Source of the DNA: Pseudomonadota bacterium
Lineage (GTDB): Bacteria > Pseudomonadota > Gammaproteobacteria > Burkholderiales > Burkholderiaceae_D
Assembly: GCA_023422955.1 (NCBI GenBank)
Contig: JAFAGG010000078.1
Location: 1 to 41,631 of the forward strand
DNA length: 41,631 bases
Reading direction: 5' to 3'
A program made the translations under genes and the position numbers. Position 1 is the first letter of the stretch. Each line of letters begins with the position of its first letter. The notes under the pieces were generated by a model that worked only from the letters and a program-made list of their open reading frames with translations, was not told where the DNA came from and ran no database searches. Below are positions 23,929 to 32,836 of this stretch, piece by piece.

Positions 23929-24437
23929 GCCGCCGCCGATCTGAAAAGGCGGGCCACACGCTTTTCCACGTCGCGCAATTCTTCTTCCACCGGCATGCGT
24001 TCATCCAGCACATGCATGCGCAAGGTGTTTCCATCCAGTCCCGCCGTCAGCGTGCCCGGCAGCAGGCTGAGCGTGCTGGCCAGGAAAACGCGTTCCGATT
24101 CGTGCGTGAGATACAGCTCGAATTCACGCATGGTGGGCCGCACCTCCAGGCGCGGGCGCAGCACGATGCGCGCAACCTGGGTGCCGGCGATGATGGAACG
24201 GAAGATGAAAAATCCGGCGAACAGGACGAGCCCGCTAATCGATACACGGCGCGGACCGGCCGGCAGCAGGCGCAGGCTGATCAGGAGCGTCGCCGGCACC
24301 GCGACCGCGCCCATGCCCCACGCGTCATTCCTGCCGCCCGTCAGCAGCCACCAGATGGCGGCAAACAGGATGAAGCGCGTAAGGAGCGGGCGCCAGATCA
24401 GTCGCTTGGATGTGGATGCTTGCCGTGGTTTCGTCAC
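23925..24437 (-). CDS. mrpE: Mrp antiporter subunit E, first gene of the operon
   Basis: 170 residues from GTG 24437, chosen because AAGGAG is well placed just upstream; a GTG at 24452 in frame would place that site inside the coding region. MnhE features: an N-terminal hydrophobic region (RFILFAAIWWLLTGG, then VAVPATLLISLRLLP), a second membrane pair near VLFAGFFIFRSIIAGTQVAR, and the C-terminal soluble part with REFELYLTHESERVFLASTL and SLLPGTLTAGLDGN. First of eight genes transcribed toward lower coordinates; no promoter could be assigned in the 192 bp upstream. Confidence 0.9.
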   Translation of the reverse strand: MTKPRQASTSKRLIWRPLLTRFILFAAIWWLLTGGRNDAWGMGAVAVPATLLISLRLLPAGPRRVSISGLVLFAGFFIFRSIIAGTQVARIVLRPRLEVRPTMREFELYLTHESERVFLASTLSLLPGTLTAGLDGNTLRMHVLDERMPVEEELRDVEKRVARLFRSAAA

Positions 24438-24629
24438 TGCCTCTCCTTGCACGGGCTTGTAGATGGGGCAGGCTTGCAGCCGGCCAATTTATAGTAGTGA
24501 CAAGACGGGAGGAATTTGGTTTAGCGCCGTACCTTCAAGCTTGATCTCGGAAGAAGAGAAAGCTGGCCCTGGTTAGATGTGACACAGACCCTGCATGGGC
24601 GGAATCAATGGACATCGATGAAGGGAGCC

Positions 24630-25133
24630 CTATTTGCCCGAACTTGCTTCCTGGGCTGCGCCTGATCCTGTCGCCACCGTGCCGTCTGCCTGCGGAACTT
24701 CCAGCGGCGTGACAACTACCTGCACCACACCGTCTTCGAGCATGTCGAGCTGTTTTGCCACTTTGGGAGAAAGATCGATGATGCGGCCGTCGATATAAGG
24801 ACCGCGGTCGCGTATTTCCACCACCTGGCTCTTGCCGTTTTCCAGGTTGGTGACTTCAACCACGCTGCCCAGCGGAAGCGTGCGGCTGGCAGCGATATCC
24901 GCATCCGGATCCATGGGCGTACCATCCGCCATGGTTCTGCCATAGAAGTATTCGCTGTAGTAGGAAGCCTTGCCTTCCCGTGGCTGGCCGGAACGGTCGA
25001 GAGCCGGTTTCTTTGCAGAAGGAGAAGCAGTTTCATTTTCCTGTTCGCCGGCGATGGCGGCCATAGGGGAAATGGCCGTGATGCCTGTCAGCATTACGGC
25101 AAACAGGGCGGATAAGTACGTATTGGCTTTCAT
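24630..25133 (-). CDS. RlpA-like double-psi beta-barrel protein, secreted
   Basis: 167 residues. A signal peptide of about 28 residues (LSALFAVMLTGITAISPMAA) without a lipobox Cys, then a charged linker, then an RlpA-type double-psi beta barrel at about residues 53-145: KASYYSEYFYGRTMADGTPM, LPLGSVVEVTNLENGKSQVV and EIRDRGPYIDGRIIDLSP. The Asp of DRGP is the catalytic acid of RlpA lytic transglycosylases, which cut peptidoglycan glycan strands lacking stem peptides. No SPOR domain, so septal targeting is not expected. Periplasmic. It stands alone and diverges from the Gln-rich small gene at 25394. Confidence 0.87.
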   Translation of the reverse strand: MKANTYLSALFAVMLTGITAISPMAAIAGEQENETASPSAKKPALDRSGQPREGKASYYSEYFYGRTMADGTPMDPDADIAASRTLPLGSVVEVTNLENGKSQVVEIRDRGPYIDGRIIDLSPKVAKQLDMLEDGVVQVVVTPLEVPQADGTVATGSGAAQEASSGK

Positions 25134-25393
25134 TATTTCTTGCCTGCCTCCTCGATGAAAAGAAACACCTTGAACGATCTTTCGTCTTGTATTGGAAATG
25201 TTGAAGGTATAAAAGTTCTAAGTTGGGGAAAGAGGCAGCGCAAGGCCCAGGTTGTTTTGAGCCGTGCAAATTGAACGAAGCGATAGAAATGAAAAGCGGC
25301 AAGTACGGGAACCTGAACCTCGCGCCACTGTTGCGGTCTGTTGAAGACTTTCCCCATGCGGGCAAAGCATGATCAACAGAAAGGAGTGCCTTC

Positions 25394-25687
25394 ATGCAAA
25401 AAACAGGAACCCAGCAGCATACCGGACGTAATGCAGGCAAGGGAGCAGCCATGCCTCCTCCCGGCGAACAACAGGGAACAAGCGATACGCAATCGGAATT
25501 TTCAGTTAACGAGGCGCGCCAGGCTGCCGCACAGGAAGAAAATGCGCAGCGTCAGCAGAATGCCGACTCGGGCAAGCAGCAAGCGCAGCAATCTCAGAAA
25601 CAGCAGAAGTCGGAGGTCAGCGCCCAGGCTCAAGATCCCCAATCCGAATTTTCAGTGGAGCAGCGCCTGCGCGAGGATAAGGCTTAG
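25394..25687 (+). CDS. Gln-rich, probably disordered small protein
   Basis: 97 residues, family not recognised. An excellent AAGGAG site precedes the ATG, which supports real translation. The protein is hydrophilic and rich in Gln, Ala, Ser and Lys, with no hydrophobic core. A short motif appears twice, TQSEFSVNEA and PQSEFSVEQR, at about residues 31-41 and 82-90, with a poly-Gln-like run (QQAQQSQKQQK) between. Composition suggests an intrinsically disordered protein of the hydrophilin kind; function unknown. A strong bidirectional terminator follows. Confidence 0.7.
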   Translation: MQKTGTQQHTGRNAGKGAAMPPPGEQQGTSDTQSEFSVNEARQAAAQEENAQRQQNADSGKQQAQQSQKQQKSEVSAQAQDPQSEFSVEQRLREDKA

Positions 25688-25733
25688 GACTGGCATTGCT
25701 GAATGCTAGTTTGACTGACAGCAGACTGACAGC

Positions 25734-25759
25734 AAAAAGGGGCCGGCGGCCCCTTTTTT
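25734..25759. terminator. Bidirectional rho-independent terminator
   Basis: AAAAA, then GGGGCC (25739-25744), a GGC loop, GGCCCC (25748-25753) and TTTTTT. It ends the plus-strand small gene (stop at 25687) and, read on the other strand with its own T-run, the decarboxylase gene that ends at 25781. Confidence 0.9.
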
Positions 25760-25780
25760 ATTCGGCATGCGAACGGCGGA

Positions 25781-28033
25781 TTACTGCTTCACGCAATCCA
25801 CGTAATAACCGCGCTTGCCATCCACTTCATTCATCACCAAGCCGTGCACATCGGTTTCAAAGCCGGGGAATTTCTCATTGAAGTCGCGTGCAAAACGCAG
25901 GTAATTCACGATGGTCTTGTTGAAGCGCTCGCCCGGAATCAGCAGCGGAATGCCCGGCGGGTAAGGCGTCAGCAGGATCGCGGTGATACGGCCTTCGAGC
26001 ATGTCGATAGGCACGCGTTCGATTTCGCGGTGCGCCATTTTTGCAAACGCATCCGAGGGTTTCATGGCCGGCTGCATGTCCGACAGGTACATCTCGGTCG
26101 TCAGGCGCGCCACGTCGTAAGTCTTGTAGAACTCGTGAATTTGCTGGCACAGGTCGCGCAGGCCGACGCGTTCGTAGCGGATATGGCTTGCCGCAAATTC
26201 AGGCAGGCAGCGCCAGATCGGCTGATTCTTGTCGTAATCGTCCTTGAACTGCTGCAGCGCGGTCAGCATCGTATTCCAGCGGCCCTTGGTGATGCCGATG
26301 GTGAACATGATGAAGAAGGAGTAAAGACCGGTTTTCTCCACGATCACGCCGTGTTCGGCCAGATACTTGGTCACAATCGACGCCGGAATGCCGGTGACAT
26401 CGAACTGGCCGTCCAGCGACAGGCCCGGCGTCACCACGGTGGACTTGATCGGATCCAGCAGGTTGAAGCCGGGCGCAACCTTGCCGAAACCATGCCAGTC
26501 GTCCTCGGCATGGATCATCCAGTCTTCCTGGGTGCCTATGCCCTGTTCCGATTTGACGTCCGGCCCCCACACCTTGAACCACCAGTCCTGGCCCCATTCC
26601 TCGTCGATTTTTTTCATCGCGCGGCGGAAGTCCAGCGCTTCCAGGATGCTTTCCTCTACCAGCGCGGTGCCGCCCGGCGGCTCCATCATGGCGGCGGCCA
26701 CGTCGCAGGAAGCGATGATCGCGTACTGCGGCGAAGTCGAGGTGTGCATCAGGTAGGCTTCGTTGAACGCATCCTGATCCAGCTTGTTGGCTTCGGAATC
26801 GCGCACCAGGATCTGCGACGCTTGCGACAGGCCGGCCAGCATCTTGTGGATGGATTGCGTGGAGAAGATCAGCGATTTCTTCAGGCGCGGCCTGTCCTTG
26901 CCGATCGCGTGCATGTCGCGGTAGAACTCGTGGAAGGTCGCATGCGGCAGCCAGGCTTCATCGAAATGCAGCGTGTCGATTTCACCATCCAGCATGTTCT
27001 TGATGGTTTCCACGTTGTACAGCACGCCGTCGTAAGTCGATTGCGTAATCGTCAGGATGCGCGGCTTCTTGTTTTTCGCTTCGCGCGCAAACGGATTGGC
27101 CTCGATCTTTTTCATGATGGCTTCCATGCTGAATTCTTCCAGCGGGATAGGGCCGATGATGCCGAGGTGATTGCGCGTAGGCATCAGGAATACCGGAATC
27201 GCACCAGTCATGATGATCGAGTGCAGAATGGACTTGTGGCAGTTGCGGTCCACCACCACGATATCGCCGGGCGCAACCGTCGAGTGCCACACCATCTTGT
27301 TGCTGGTGCTGGTGCCATTGGTCACGAAGTAGCAGTGGTCCGCATTGAAGATGCGCGCCGCATTGCGTTCGGATGCTGCCACCGGGCCGGTATGGTCCAG
27401 CAGCTGGCCCAGTTCTTCCACCGCATTGCACACGTCGGCGCGCAGCATGTTCTCGCCGAAGAACTGGTGGAACATGTGGCCGATGGGCGACTTCAGGAAA
27501 GCCACGCCGCCGGAGTGGCCGGGGCAGTGCCAGGAATACGAACCATCCTGCGCATAGTGGACCAGCGCACGGAAGAAGGGCGGCGCCAGGCTGTCCAGGT
27601 AGGACTTGGCTTCGCGGATGATATGACGCGCAACGAATTCCGGCGTGTCTTCGAACATGTGAATGAAGCCATGCAGCTCGCGCAGGATATCGTTGGGGAT
27701 ATGGCGCGAGGTGCGCGTTTCACCATAGAGGTAAATCGGGATGTCGGCATTCTTGTGCCGGATCTCGCCGACGAAGGCACGCAGGGCCTTCAGTGCATGT
27801 TCGGTTTCTTCGGAACTGCCGCCGCCAAACTCTTCATCATCGATGGAAAGAATGAAGGCCGAGGCACGCGACTGCTGCTGGGCGAACTGCGCCAGATCCA
27901 CATAGCTGGTTACCCCGAGGACTTCCATGCTCTCGCTCTCGATCGCGGATGCCAGCGCGCGTATACCGAGGCCTGAGGTGTTCTCAGAGCGGAAATCTTC
28001 ATCGATGATGACGATGGGAAAACGGAATTTCAT
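25781..28033 (-). CDS. Ornithine/lysine/arginine decarboxylase (PLP)
   Basis: 750 residues, the length of the large AdiA/LdcC/SpeF-type decarboxylases. An N-terminal receiver-like wing domain (RFPIVIIDEDFRSENTSGLG), then the PLP core: GSYSWHCPGHSGGVAF, then FVTNGTSTSNKMVWH, DEAWLPHATFHEFYR, and the Schiff-base Lys at about residue 397 in STQSIHKMLAG. C-terminal segment GRITAILLTPYPPGIPLLIP. The enzyme removes CO2 from a basic amino acid, consuming a proton; arginine is my best guess of substrate from related betaproteobacterial genes, not proven. AGGAGA gives a strong ribosome binding site. A GCCGGC-ACCAT-GCCGGC hairpin (28057-28073) lies in the leader, 24-40 nt before the start. Confidence 0.92.
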   Translation of the reverse strand: MKFRFPIVIIDEDFRSENTSGLGIRALASAIESESMEVLGVTSYVDLAQFAQQQSRASAFILSIDDEEFGGGSSEETEHALKALRAFVGEIRHKNADIPIYLYGETRTSRHIPNDILRELHGFIHMFEDTPEFVARHIIREAKSYLDSLAPPFFRALVHYAQDGSYSWHCPGHSGGVAFLKSPIGHMFHQFFGENMLRADVCNAVEELGQLLDHTGPVAASERNAARIFNADHCYFVTNGTSTSNKMVWHSTVAPGDIVVVDRNCHKSILHSIIMTGAIPVFLMPTRNHLGIIGPIPLEEFSMEAIMKKIEANPFAREAKNKKPRILTITQSTYDGVLYNVETIKNMLDGEIDTLHFDEAWLPHATFHEFYRDMHAIGKDRPRLKKSLIFSTQSIHKMLAGLSQASQILVRDSEANKLDQDAFNEAYLMHTSTSPQYAIIASCDVAAAMMEPPGGTALVEESILEALDFRRAMKKIDEEWGQDWWFKVWGPDVKSEQGIGTQEDWMIHAEDDWHGFGKVAPGFNLLDPIKSTVVTPGLSLDGQFDVTGIPASIVTKYLAEHGVIVEKTGLYSFFIMFTIGITKGRWNTMLTALQQFKDDYDKNQPIWRCLPEFAASHIRYERVGLRDLCQQIHEFYKTYDVARLTTEMYLSDMQPAMKPSDAFAKMAHREIERVPIDMLEGRITAILLTPYPPGIPLLIPGERFNKTIVNYLRFARDFNEKFPGFETDVHGLVMNEVDGKRGYYVDCVKQ

Positions 28034-28056
28034 GAGGTCTCCTGAGAGCCGAAAAC

Positions 28057-28073
28057 GCCGGCACCATGCCGGC
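28057..28073 (-). promoter_or_regulatory. Hairpin in the decarboxylase leader
   Basis: GCCGGC arms with a 5-base loop, followed on the minus strand by TTTT before the ribosome binding site. It could be an attenuator or the end of the upstream folA transcript. Role unproven. Confidence 0.35.
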
Positions 28074-28234
28074 TATTGCCCAAGGCGCGGTAGCGCCCGA
28101 AAAAAGAAAGCCGAATTTTCTCAGAACTGAGAGAAAAGAGGGGGAATCCGTGCAAAAACCCTGCCTTGTGACGCGGGAAAGAAAACATGGGGAGTTGAAG
28201 GGCAGGAGAATATCCGCTTCGCAAGCGTTGTGTC

Positions 28235-28723
28235 TTAGCGGCGGCGCTCGTAAGTCACGAAATCGTAGCGATAGCCTTGCTGCTCAGCCTGATGCGATTC
28301 GCGCGCGCTTTCCTGCCAGACCGATTTGTCGATTTCGGGGAAGAAGGTATCGCAGGGGAAGACATGGTCGATTTCCGTCACGATCAGCCGGTCGGTAATA
28401 GGCATCGCTTCAGTGAAAATTTGCGCGCCGCCGATGATGCTGGCTTCTTCGCCATTCAAAAGCTGCAGCGCTGCTTCCAGCGAACCCGCCGTCTCGGCGC
28501 CTTCATGCTGCCAGTCGCGGTTGCGCGTGATGACGATGTTGCGCCGTTTCGGCAACGGGCGTCCTATGGATTCAAAGGTCTTGCGGCCCATGATGATGGG
28601 ATGCCCCAAGGTGGTACGTTTGAAATGCGCAAGGTCTTCCGGCAAATGCCAGGGCAGGGCATTATTGATTCCGATGCCGCGCTGGCGGTCGATGGCGACG
28701 ACGATAGTCAGGCAAGAAGGCAT
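28235..28723 (-). CDS. folA: Dihydrofolate reductase
   Basis: 162 residues. Type I DHFR: CLTIVVAIDRQRGIGINNAL, then PWHLPEDLAHFKRTTLGHPI with the catalytic acidic Glu in the LPEDLAHFK segment, IIMGRKTFESIGRPLPKRRN (NADPH site), and SIIGGAQIFTEAMPITDRLI. The enzyme reduces dihydrofolate to tetrahydrofolate with NADPH in the cytosol, regenerating the cofactor used up by thymidylate synthase. thyA lies on the same strand about 9 kb away. No upstream gene is close, so folA is transcribed on its own here. Confidence 0.96.
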   Translation of the reverse strand: MPSCLTIVVAIDRQRGIGINNALPWHLPEDLAHFKRTTLGHPIIMGRKTFESIGRPLPKRRNIVITRNRDWQHEGAETAGSLEAALQLLNGEEASIIGGAQIFTEAMPITDRLIVTEIDHVFPCDTFFPEIDKSVWQESARESHQAEQQGYRYDFVTYERRR

Positions 28724-29256
28724 GGTGCTCCGTTCAGCGAAAATAGTCAGGCCGCTTACCCTAAGCAGGCAAGGTGCTCAAAGTACCAATGGTACCCGGT
28801 TTCGCTGCGCAAGGCATGGAGACGGTCGCGGCGGAAATGCCAACCTGAGACGGATTGCAGGCAGATGAGTGTTGTGCGTTCACCAACAATCTGCGCCGGT
28901 CATGTGCGGTGGCAAAGCAAGGCGATGAGGGAAATAAAGTGATGCGCTAAAGCCGGAGAAACATGAGCGGCGCAAACATAAGCGGAACAGCGTGCCGATT
29001 CCGCCAGCAGCAGCATGGCTTTTTGATTGAAATGTCATGATGCAAGCCGAAAGCAGCCGCGATACAATGGGGCAAATGTAAAACATGCCAGTAGATCGCT
29101 TCTTATTGGCGACTGCCCCCATTTTCTCTGCTCCGATCCAATAAATTCAGTTCATTTTGCGGCAGCGATTCATCTCATCCCGGTCATCATGGCAATATTT
29201 CTCGCCTGTAAACCACTTGCCTGTGAACCGTGTTCGGCCGCCAAGGTAACGCAATT
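28724..29256. other. Long intergenic stretch between folA and the kinase gene
   Basis: About 533 bp, divergent promoters expected. A 13-bp palindrome, GTACC-AAT-GGTAC (28783-28795), sits 60-72 bp upstream of folA and could be an operator. Small open frames in the area have no ribosome binding site and no plausible protein. The AAGG at 29241-29244 is the likely ribosome binding site of the kinase. Confidence 0.45.
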
Positions 29257-31641
29257 ATGAATACTCGCACTCAGGTCCCGCCCACCGCATTGGTGCAGGC
29301 GGAAATCTTCCAGCAGCTGGTTGAGGGCATTACCGACTATGCCATCTTCATGCTGTCGGTCGATGGTTATGTCAGCAGCTGGAATGCGGGGGCGCAGCGC
29401 TTCAAGGGTTACAAGGCAGAAGAGGTTATCGGCCAGCACTTTTCTCTTTTCTACACGCCTGAAGACAAGGCTAATGACAAGCCCGCTAGGGCGCTGGCGA
29501 CTGCTAGGGATACGGGAAAATTCGAAGACGAAGGCTGGCGGCAGCGAAAAGATGGCAGCCGCTTCTGGGCCAGCGTCGTGATCGATGTGATTCACGATGC
29601 GCAAGGACGCTTGCTGGGGTTTGCCAAGATTACGCGCGACATCACCGATCGCCGCGACACGCAGCTGGCGCTGCGCGAGAGCGAGGAACGCTTCCGCCGG
29701 CTGGTGCAGGGCGTGACCGATTACGCCATCTACATGATTTCTCCCACCGGTATCGTCACGAACTGGAACGCCGGCGCCGCCCGCATCAAGAAATATACCG
29801 ATGAAGAAATAGTCGGCCAGCATTTCTCGACCTTCTACACCGACGAAGACCGCGCTGCCGGCCTGCCTGAGAGGGCATTGGCCGTTTCAGCTTCCGAGGG
29901 GCGGTTCGAGAATGAAGGCTGGCGCGTGCGCAAGGATGGCTCGCGCTTCTGGGCCCATGTCGTGATCGATCCCATCTGGGACGATGAAGGCTTGCTGATA
30001 GGTTTTGCCAAGGTTACGCGCGACATCACGGAAAGAATCGAAACTTCGCGCAAGCTCAAGCGCACCGAGGAAGCGCTGTTCCTGTCGCAAAAGCTGGAAG
30101 CGGTCGGCAAGCTGACCGGCGGCGTGGCGCACGACTTCAATAATATCCTGCAAGTGATAAGCGGCAGCCTGCAACTGCTGCAAATCTATATCGGCAGTCA
30201 TCCGCTGGCGGCCAAGCGGCTGGAAAGCGCGCTGGGCGCGGTTGCCCGAGGCAGCAAGCTTTCGTCGCAATTGCTGGCCTTTGCAAGGCGGCAGCCCTTG
30301 CAACCCGTCGTGGTCAATCCTGGGAAAGTATTGCAGGGCATGGAGGAACTGGTAACCCGCGCGCTGGGCGAACGTGTCGACATGGAGACCGTCATTGGCA
30401 CCAGCACCTGGAATATCCAGATCGATCCGCACCAACTGGAAAACGTCATCCTCAATCTCGCCATCAATGCACGCGATGCGATGCCGAGCGGCGGCAAGCT
30501 GACGATAGAAATCAGCAATGCCCTGCTGGATGAAGACTATGTGATGTCGAATTCAGACGTGACGCCGGGGCAGTATGTACTAGTCGCCATTTCCGATACC
30601 GGAACCGGCATGACGCAGGAGGTCCTGGAGCGTGCCTGCGAACCCTTCTTTACCACCAAGCCTGAAGGCGTGGGCAGCGGCCTGGGATTGAGCATGGCTT
30701 ATGGTTTTGCCAAGCAAAGCGGCGGCCATTTCTCCATCTACAGCGAAGTCGGCATCGGCACCGTGATCAAGTTGTATTTCCCCCGCACTTTCGAAGCGGA
30801 AGCAGCGGCGGCACCTTTGTCGAATCGTCCGATTGTCGGCGGCACTGAGACCATACTCGTGGTCGAAGACGATCCGGCTGTGCAGTCCACGGTCGTGGAG
30901 ATGCTCAATAATCTCGGCTACAAGGTGCTGAAGGCAAACAGCGCCGACAATGCCCTGGTGATACTGGAAAGCGGCATGCCGATCGACCTGCTGTTTACCG
31001 ACGTGATCATGCCGGGCAAGCTGCGCAGTCCTGAACTGGCAAAGCGTGCCCAGGAACTTCATCCCAATATCGAAGTGCTGTTTACTTCCGGCTATACCCA
31101 GAATGCGATTGTGCATGGCGGCCGTCTTGATCCGGGCGTCAATCTGCTGAGCAAGCCTTATACACAAGACCAGCTGGCGCGGCGAGTCAGACATTTGATC
31201 TCCAATCGCCAGCATATCGCCCTGTCGCAACAGTCTCAGCCTGCTGCTGCACCGGGCACGAAAAACGCCGTGCTCAAGGCGCTTCGCGTCCTGGTCGTGG
31301 AAGATCTGCCGGAAGCGCGGAAAATTGCCTGCGAGCTGGTGGAGGCGCTGGGCAGTCAGGTCAAGGGAGTGGCGGATCCCGAAGAAGCGCTGAAGCTGCT
31401 GGATACCGAGCCCTTCGATGTGCTGATCGCAGACTATTCGCTACCCAGGATGAATGGACTGGAAATGGCGAAACTGGCCAAGGCCAGGAATCCTGCGCTG
31501 AAAGTGATCTTTGCCTCGGGCTACGGCGAACACTTCGAGCATACGCCGCCTTTCAAATATATTTCCTTGCCCAAGCCCTTCGACATAAGCAGCCTTGGCG
31601 AGGCATTGGAATTGGCACAGGCGTTGCCTGATCCGACCTAG
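29257..31641 (+). CDS. Hybrid histidine kinase: PAS-PAS-kinase-REC-REC
   Basis: 794 residues from ATG 29257. Two PAS domains of very similar sequence (about 12-130, 137-260): each has a GITDYAI or GVTDYAI start, SWNAGAQRFKGYKAEEVIGQ or NWNAGAARIKKYTDEEIVGQ, and a KDGSRFW core. His292 in LTGGVAHDFNNILQ is the phospho-acceptor. The ATPase domain (about 395-510) has NLAINARDAM, ISDTGTGM and GSGLGLSM. Two receiver domains follow: Asp582 in LLFTDVIMPG and Asp726 in LIADYSLPRMNG, both with the conserved Lys. No transmembrane segment, so it is a soluble sensor; PAS ligand unknown. No partner response regulator is adjacent. The in-frame ATG at 29230 is a less likely start. Confidence 0.93.
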   Translation: MNTRTQVPPTALVQAEIFQQLVEGITDYAIFMLSVDGYVSSWNAGAQRFKGYKAEEVIGQHFSLFYTPEDKANDKPARALATARDTGKFEDEGWRQRKDGSRFWASVVIDVIHDAQGRLLGFAKITRDITDRRDTQLALRESEERFRRLVQGVTDYAIYMISPTGIVTNWNAGAARIKKYTDEEIVGQHFSTFYTDEDRAAGLPERALAVSASEGRFENEGWRVRKDGSRFWAHVVIDPIWDDEGLLIGFAKVTRDITERIETSRKLKRTEEALFLSQKLEAVGKLTGGVAHDFNNILQVISGSLQLLQIYIGSHPLAAKRLESALGAVARGSKLSSQLLAFARRQPLQPVVVNPGKVLQGMEELVTRALGERVDMETVIGTSTWNIQIDPHQLENVILNLAINARDAMPSGGKLTIEISNALLDEDYVMSNSDVTPGQYVLVAISDTGTGMTQEVLERACEPFFTTKPEGVGSGLGLSMAYGFAKQSGGHFSIYSEVGIGTVIKLYFPRTFEAEAAAAPLSNRPIVGGTETILVVEDDPAVQSTVVEMLNNLGYKVLKANSADNALVILESGMPIDLLFTDVIMPGKLRSPELAKRAQELHPNIEVLFTSGYTQNAIVHGGRLDPGVNLLSKPYTQDQLARRVRHLISNRQHIALSQQSQPAAAPGTKNAVLKALRVLVVEDLPEARKIACELVEALGSQVKGVADPEEALKLLDTEPFDVLIADYSLPRMNGLEMAKLAKARNPALKVIFASGYGEHFEHTPPFKYISLPKPFDISSLGEALELAQALPDPT

Positions 31642-31788
31642 AAGCGCTGAACGGCGTCGGATAGGAGAGGCGCGCTACGACCATGGTGTTATTGGCGGCA
31701 ATCTGGCTGGCCTGGCATTGCCTCGCTCATCCGGCACAATTCAACGCAACTCAGCACAACTCGCGCTTCATGCCTGTGAAATGCACGA

Positions 31789-32556
31789 TCAGCATCGGGC
31801 AATATCTTCATCTGTGCCGCAAGAATCAGCGAGGGGATTGGCATCTGCCGCTGCGGCGTCCGGAGGAAGATATAGACCCTTGCGAAGAGAGAGCGACAAG
31901 TCGGCATACTGGCGATCCAGCAGAGCAAGCACTTCTTCATCCGAGGTTTGCTCGAAGTCTTCGTAATAACTGCCTACCGACTGAAAATCGGCAGGTGTCA
32001 GCAGGCACGCGCCGTCATCCACCTGCGCTCGCAAACGCTTGACTACCTCCGGCGGCGCGACCGGCACGGCAAAAATCAGTTTGTGCGCACCGGATCGGGC
32101 AAGCGCTTTTAAGGCGGCTGTCATGGTCGCACCCGTTGCAATACCGTCGTCCACGACGATGACGGTGCGGCCGTAGACCTGCAGCGGCATGCGATTGCCG
32201 CAATAGCGCCTGCGCCGCCTTTCAATTTCCGCAAGCTGGCGCTGCTCTTCTTCCTGCAGATAAGTCGCGGAAATATTCAGCCTGTTCACCAGCTCCTGGT
32301 TGATCACATGTTGCGGCGGCTGTCCATCCACGACCGCGCCTATTCCCAGCTCGGAAGAAAAAGGCGAGCCCATCTTGCGCACCAGCAGCACATCCAGCGG
32401 CGCCGACAGTTCATGCGCAATTTCATAGGCAACCGGTATGCCGCCGCGGGGTAAGGCCAGCACTATCGGTTTTTCCTGCTTCAGGTAAGCAAGATCGACG
32501 GCAAGACGCAAGCCGGCATTACGGCGGTTCTTGAATGGAGCAGGATCGTTGTGCAT
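31789..32556 (-). CDS. Phosphoribosyltransferase-domain protein
   Basis: 255 residues; AAGGAAAA precedes the ATG. Type I PRTase fold: VLALPRGGIPVAYEIAHEL near residue 33, LLVRKMGSPFSSELGIGAV, and the PRPP-binding motif TVIVVDDGIATGATMTAALK at about 131-150. This group of stand-alone PRTases, with the RKxGxPxxPElxxGAv pattern, commonly occurs in stress or dormancy loci; the base or other substrate is unknown. The C-terminal 50 residues are acidic (DFEQTSDEEVLALLD) and not part of the core. Cytosolic. Convergent with the hybrid kinase, no terminator seen between them. Confidence 0.87.
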   Translation of the reverse strand: MHNDPAPFKNRRNAGLRLAVDLAYLKQEKPIVLALPRGGIPVAYEIAHELSAPLDVLLVRKMGSPFSSELGIGAVVDGQPPQHVINQELVNRLNISATYLQEEEQRQLAEIERRRRRYCGNRMPLQVYGRTVIVVDDGIATGATMTAALKALARSGAHKLIFAVPVAPPEVVKRLRAQVDDGACLLTPADFQSVGSYYEDFEQTSDEEVLALLDRQYADLSLSLRKGLYLPPDAAAADANPLADSCGTDEDIARC

Positions 32557-32723
32557 TGCCTGTTTTCCTTGCAGCGAAGAAGGCGAACGAAGGAGTGGAC
32601 AGTTATTCGACTGCCAGTTGCGAAATTCGATCGGACTTTTTTACGTCGGTGAAAACGGCGCAGCGATGCCGGAACCGTCTTTGCAGGGTCAGGGAAAAAG
32701 AGGGAAGCCGGCGTGCGGCAGAT

Positions 32724-32750
32724 AAAAAAGAGCGGACCAATGATCCGCCC
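32724..32750 (-). terminator. Rho-independent terminator after the binding-protein gene
   Basis: On the minus strand, GCGGA (32748-32744), a 7-nt loop, TCCGC (32736-32732), then CTCTTTTTT (to 32724). It lies about 90 bp after the stop of the binding-protein gene, across an AT-rich spacer that repeats ACGAATTA (32792-32807). Confidence 0.7.
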
Positions 32751-32836
32751 TTTCCAGGCCAATAAAGAAATTAAAACCGGTTAAAAAATTAACGAATTAA
32801 CGAATTAAACGAAAAGCATGAAAGCTGGCAAATGAG

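Noticed and set aside
25844..27976. A 710-codon open frame on the plus strand opposite the decarboxylase
   Set aside because: It is antisense to a fully convincing PLP decarboxylase, has no recognisable domain and no ribosome binding site. Long antisense frames are expected from codon bias at this GC.
28104..28130. TTTTCTC/GAGAAAA hairpin downstream of folA
   Set aside because: The stem is AT-rich and the nearest T-run is several bases away; too weak to call a terminator.
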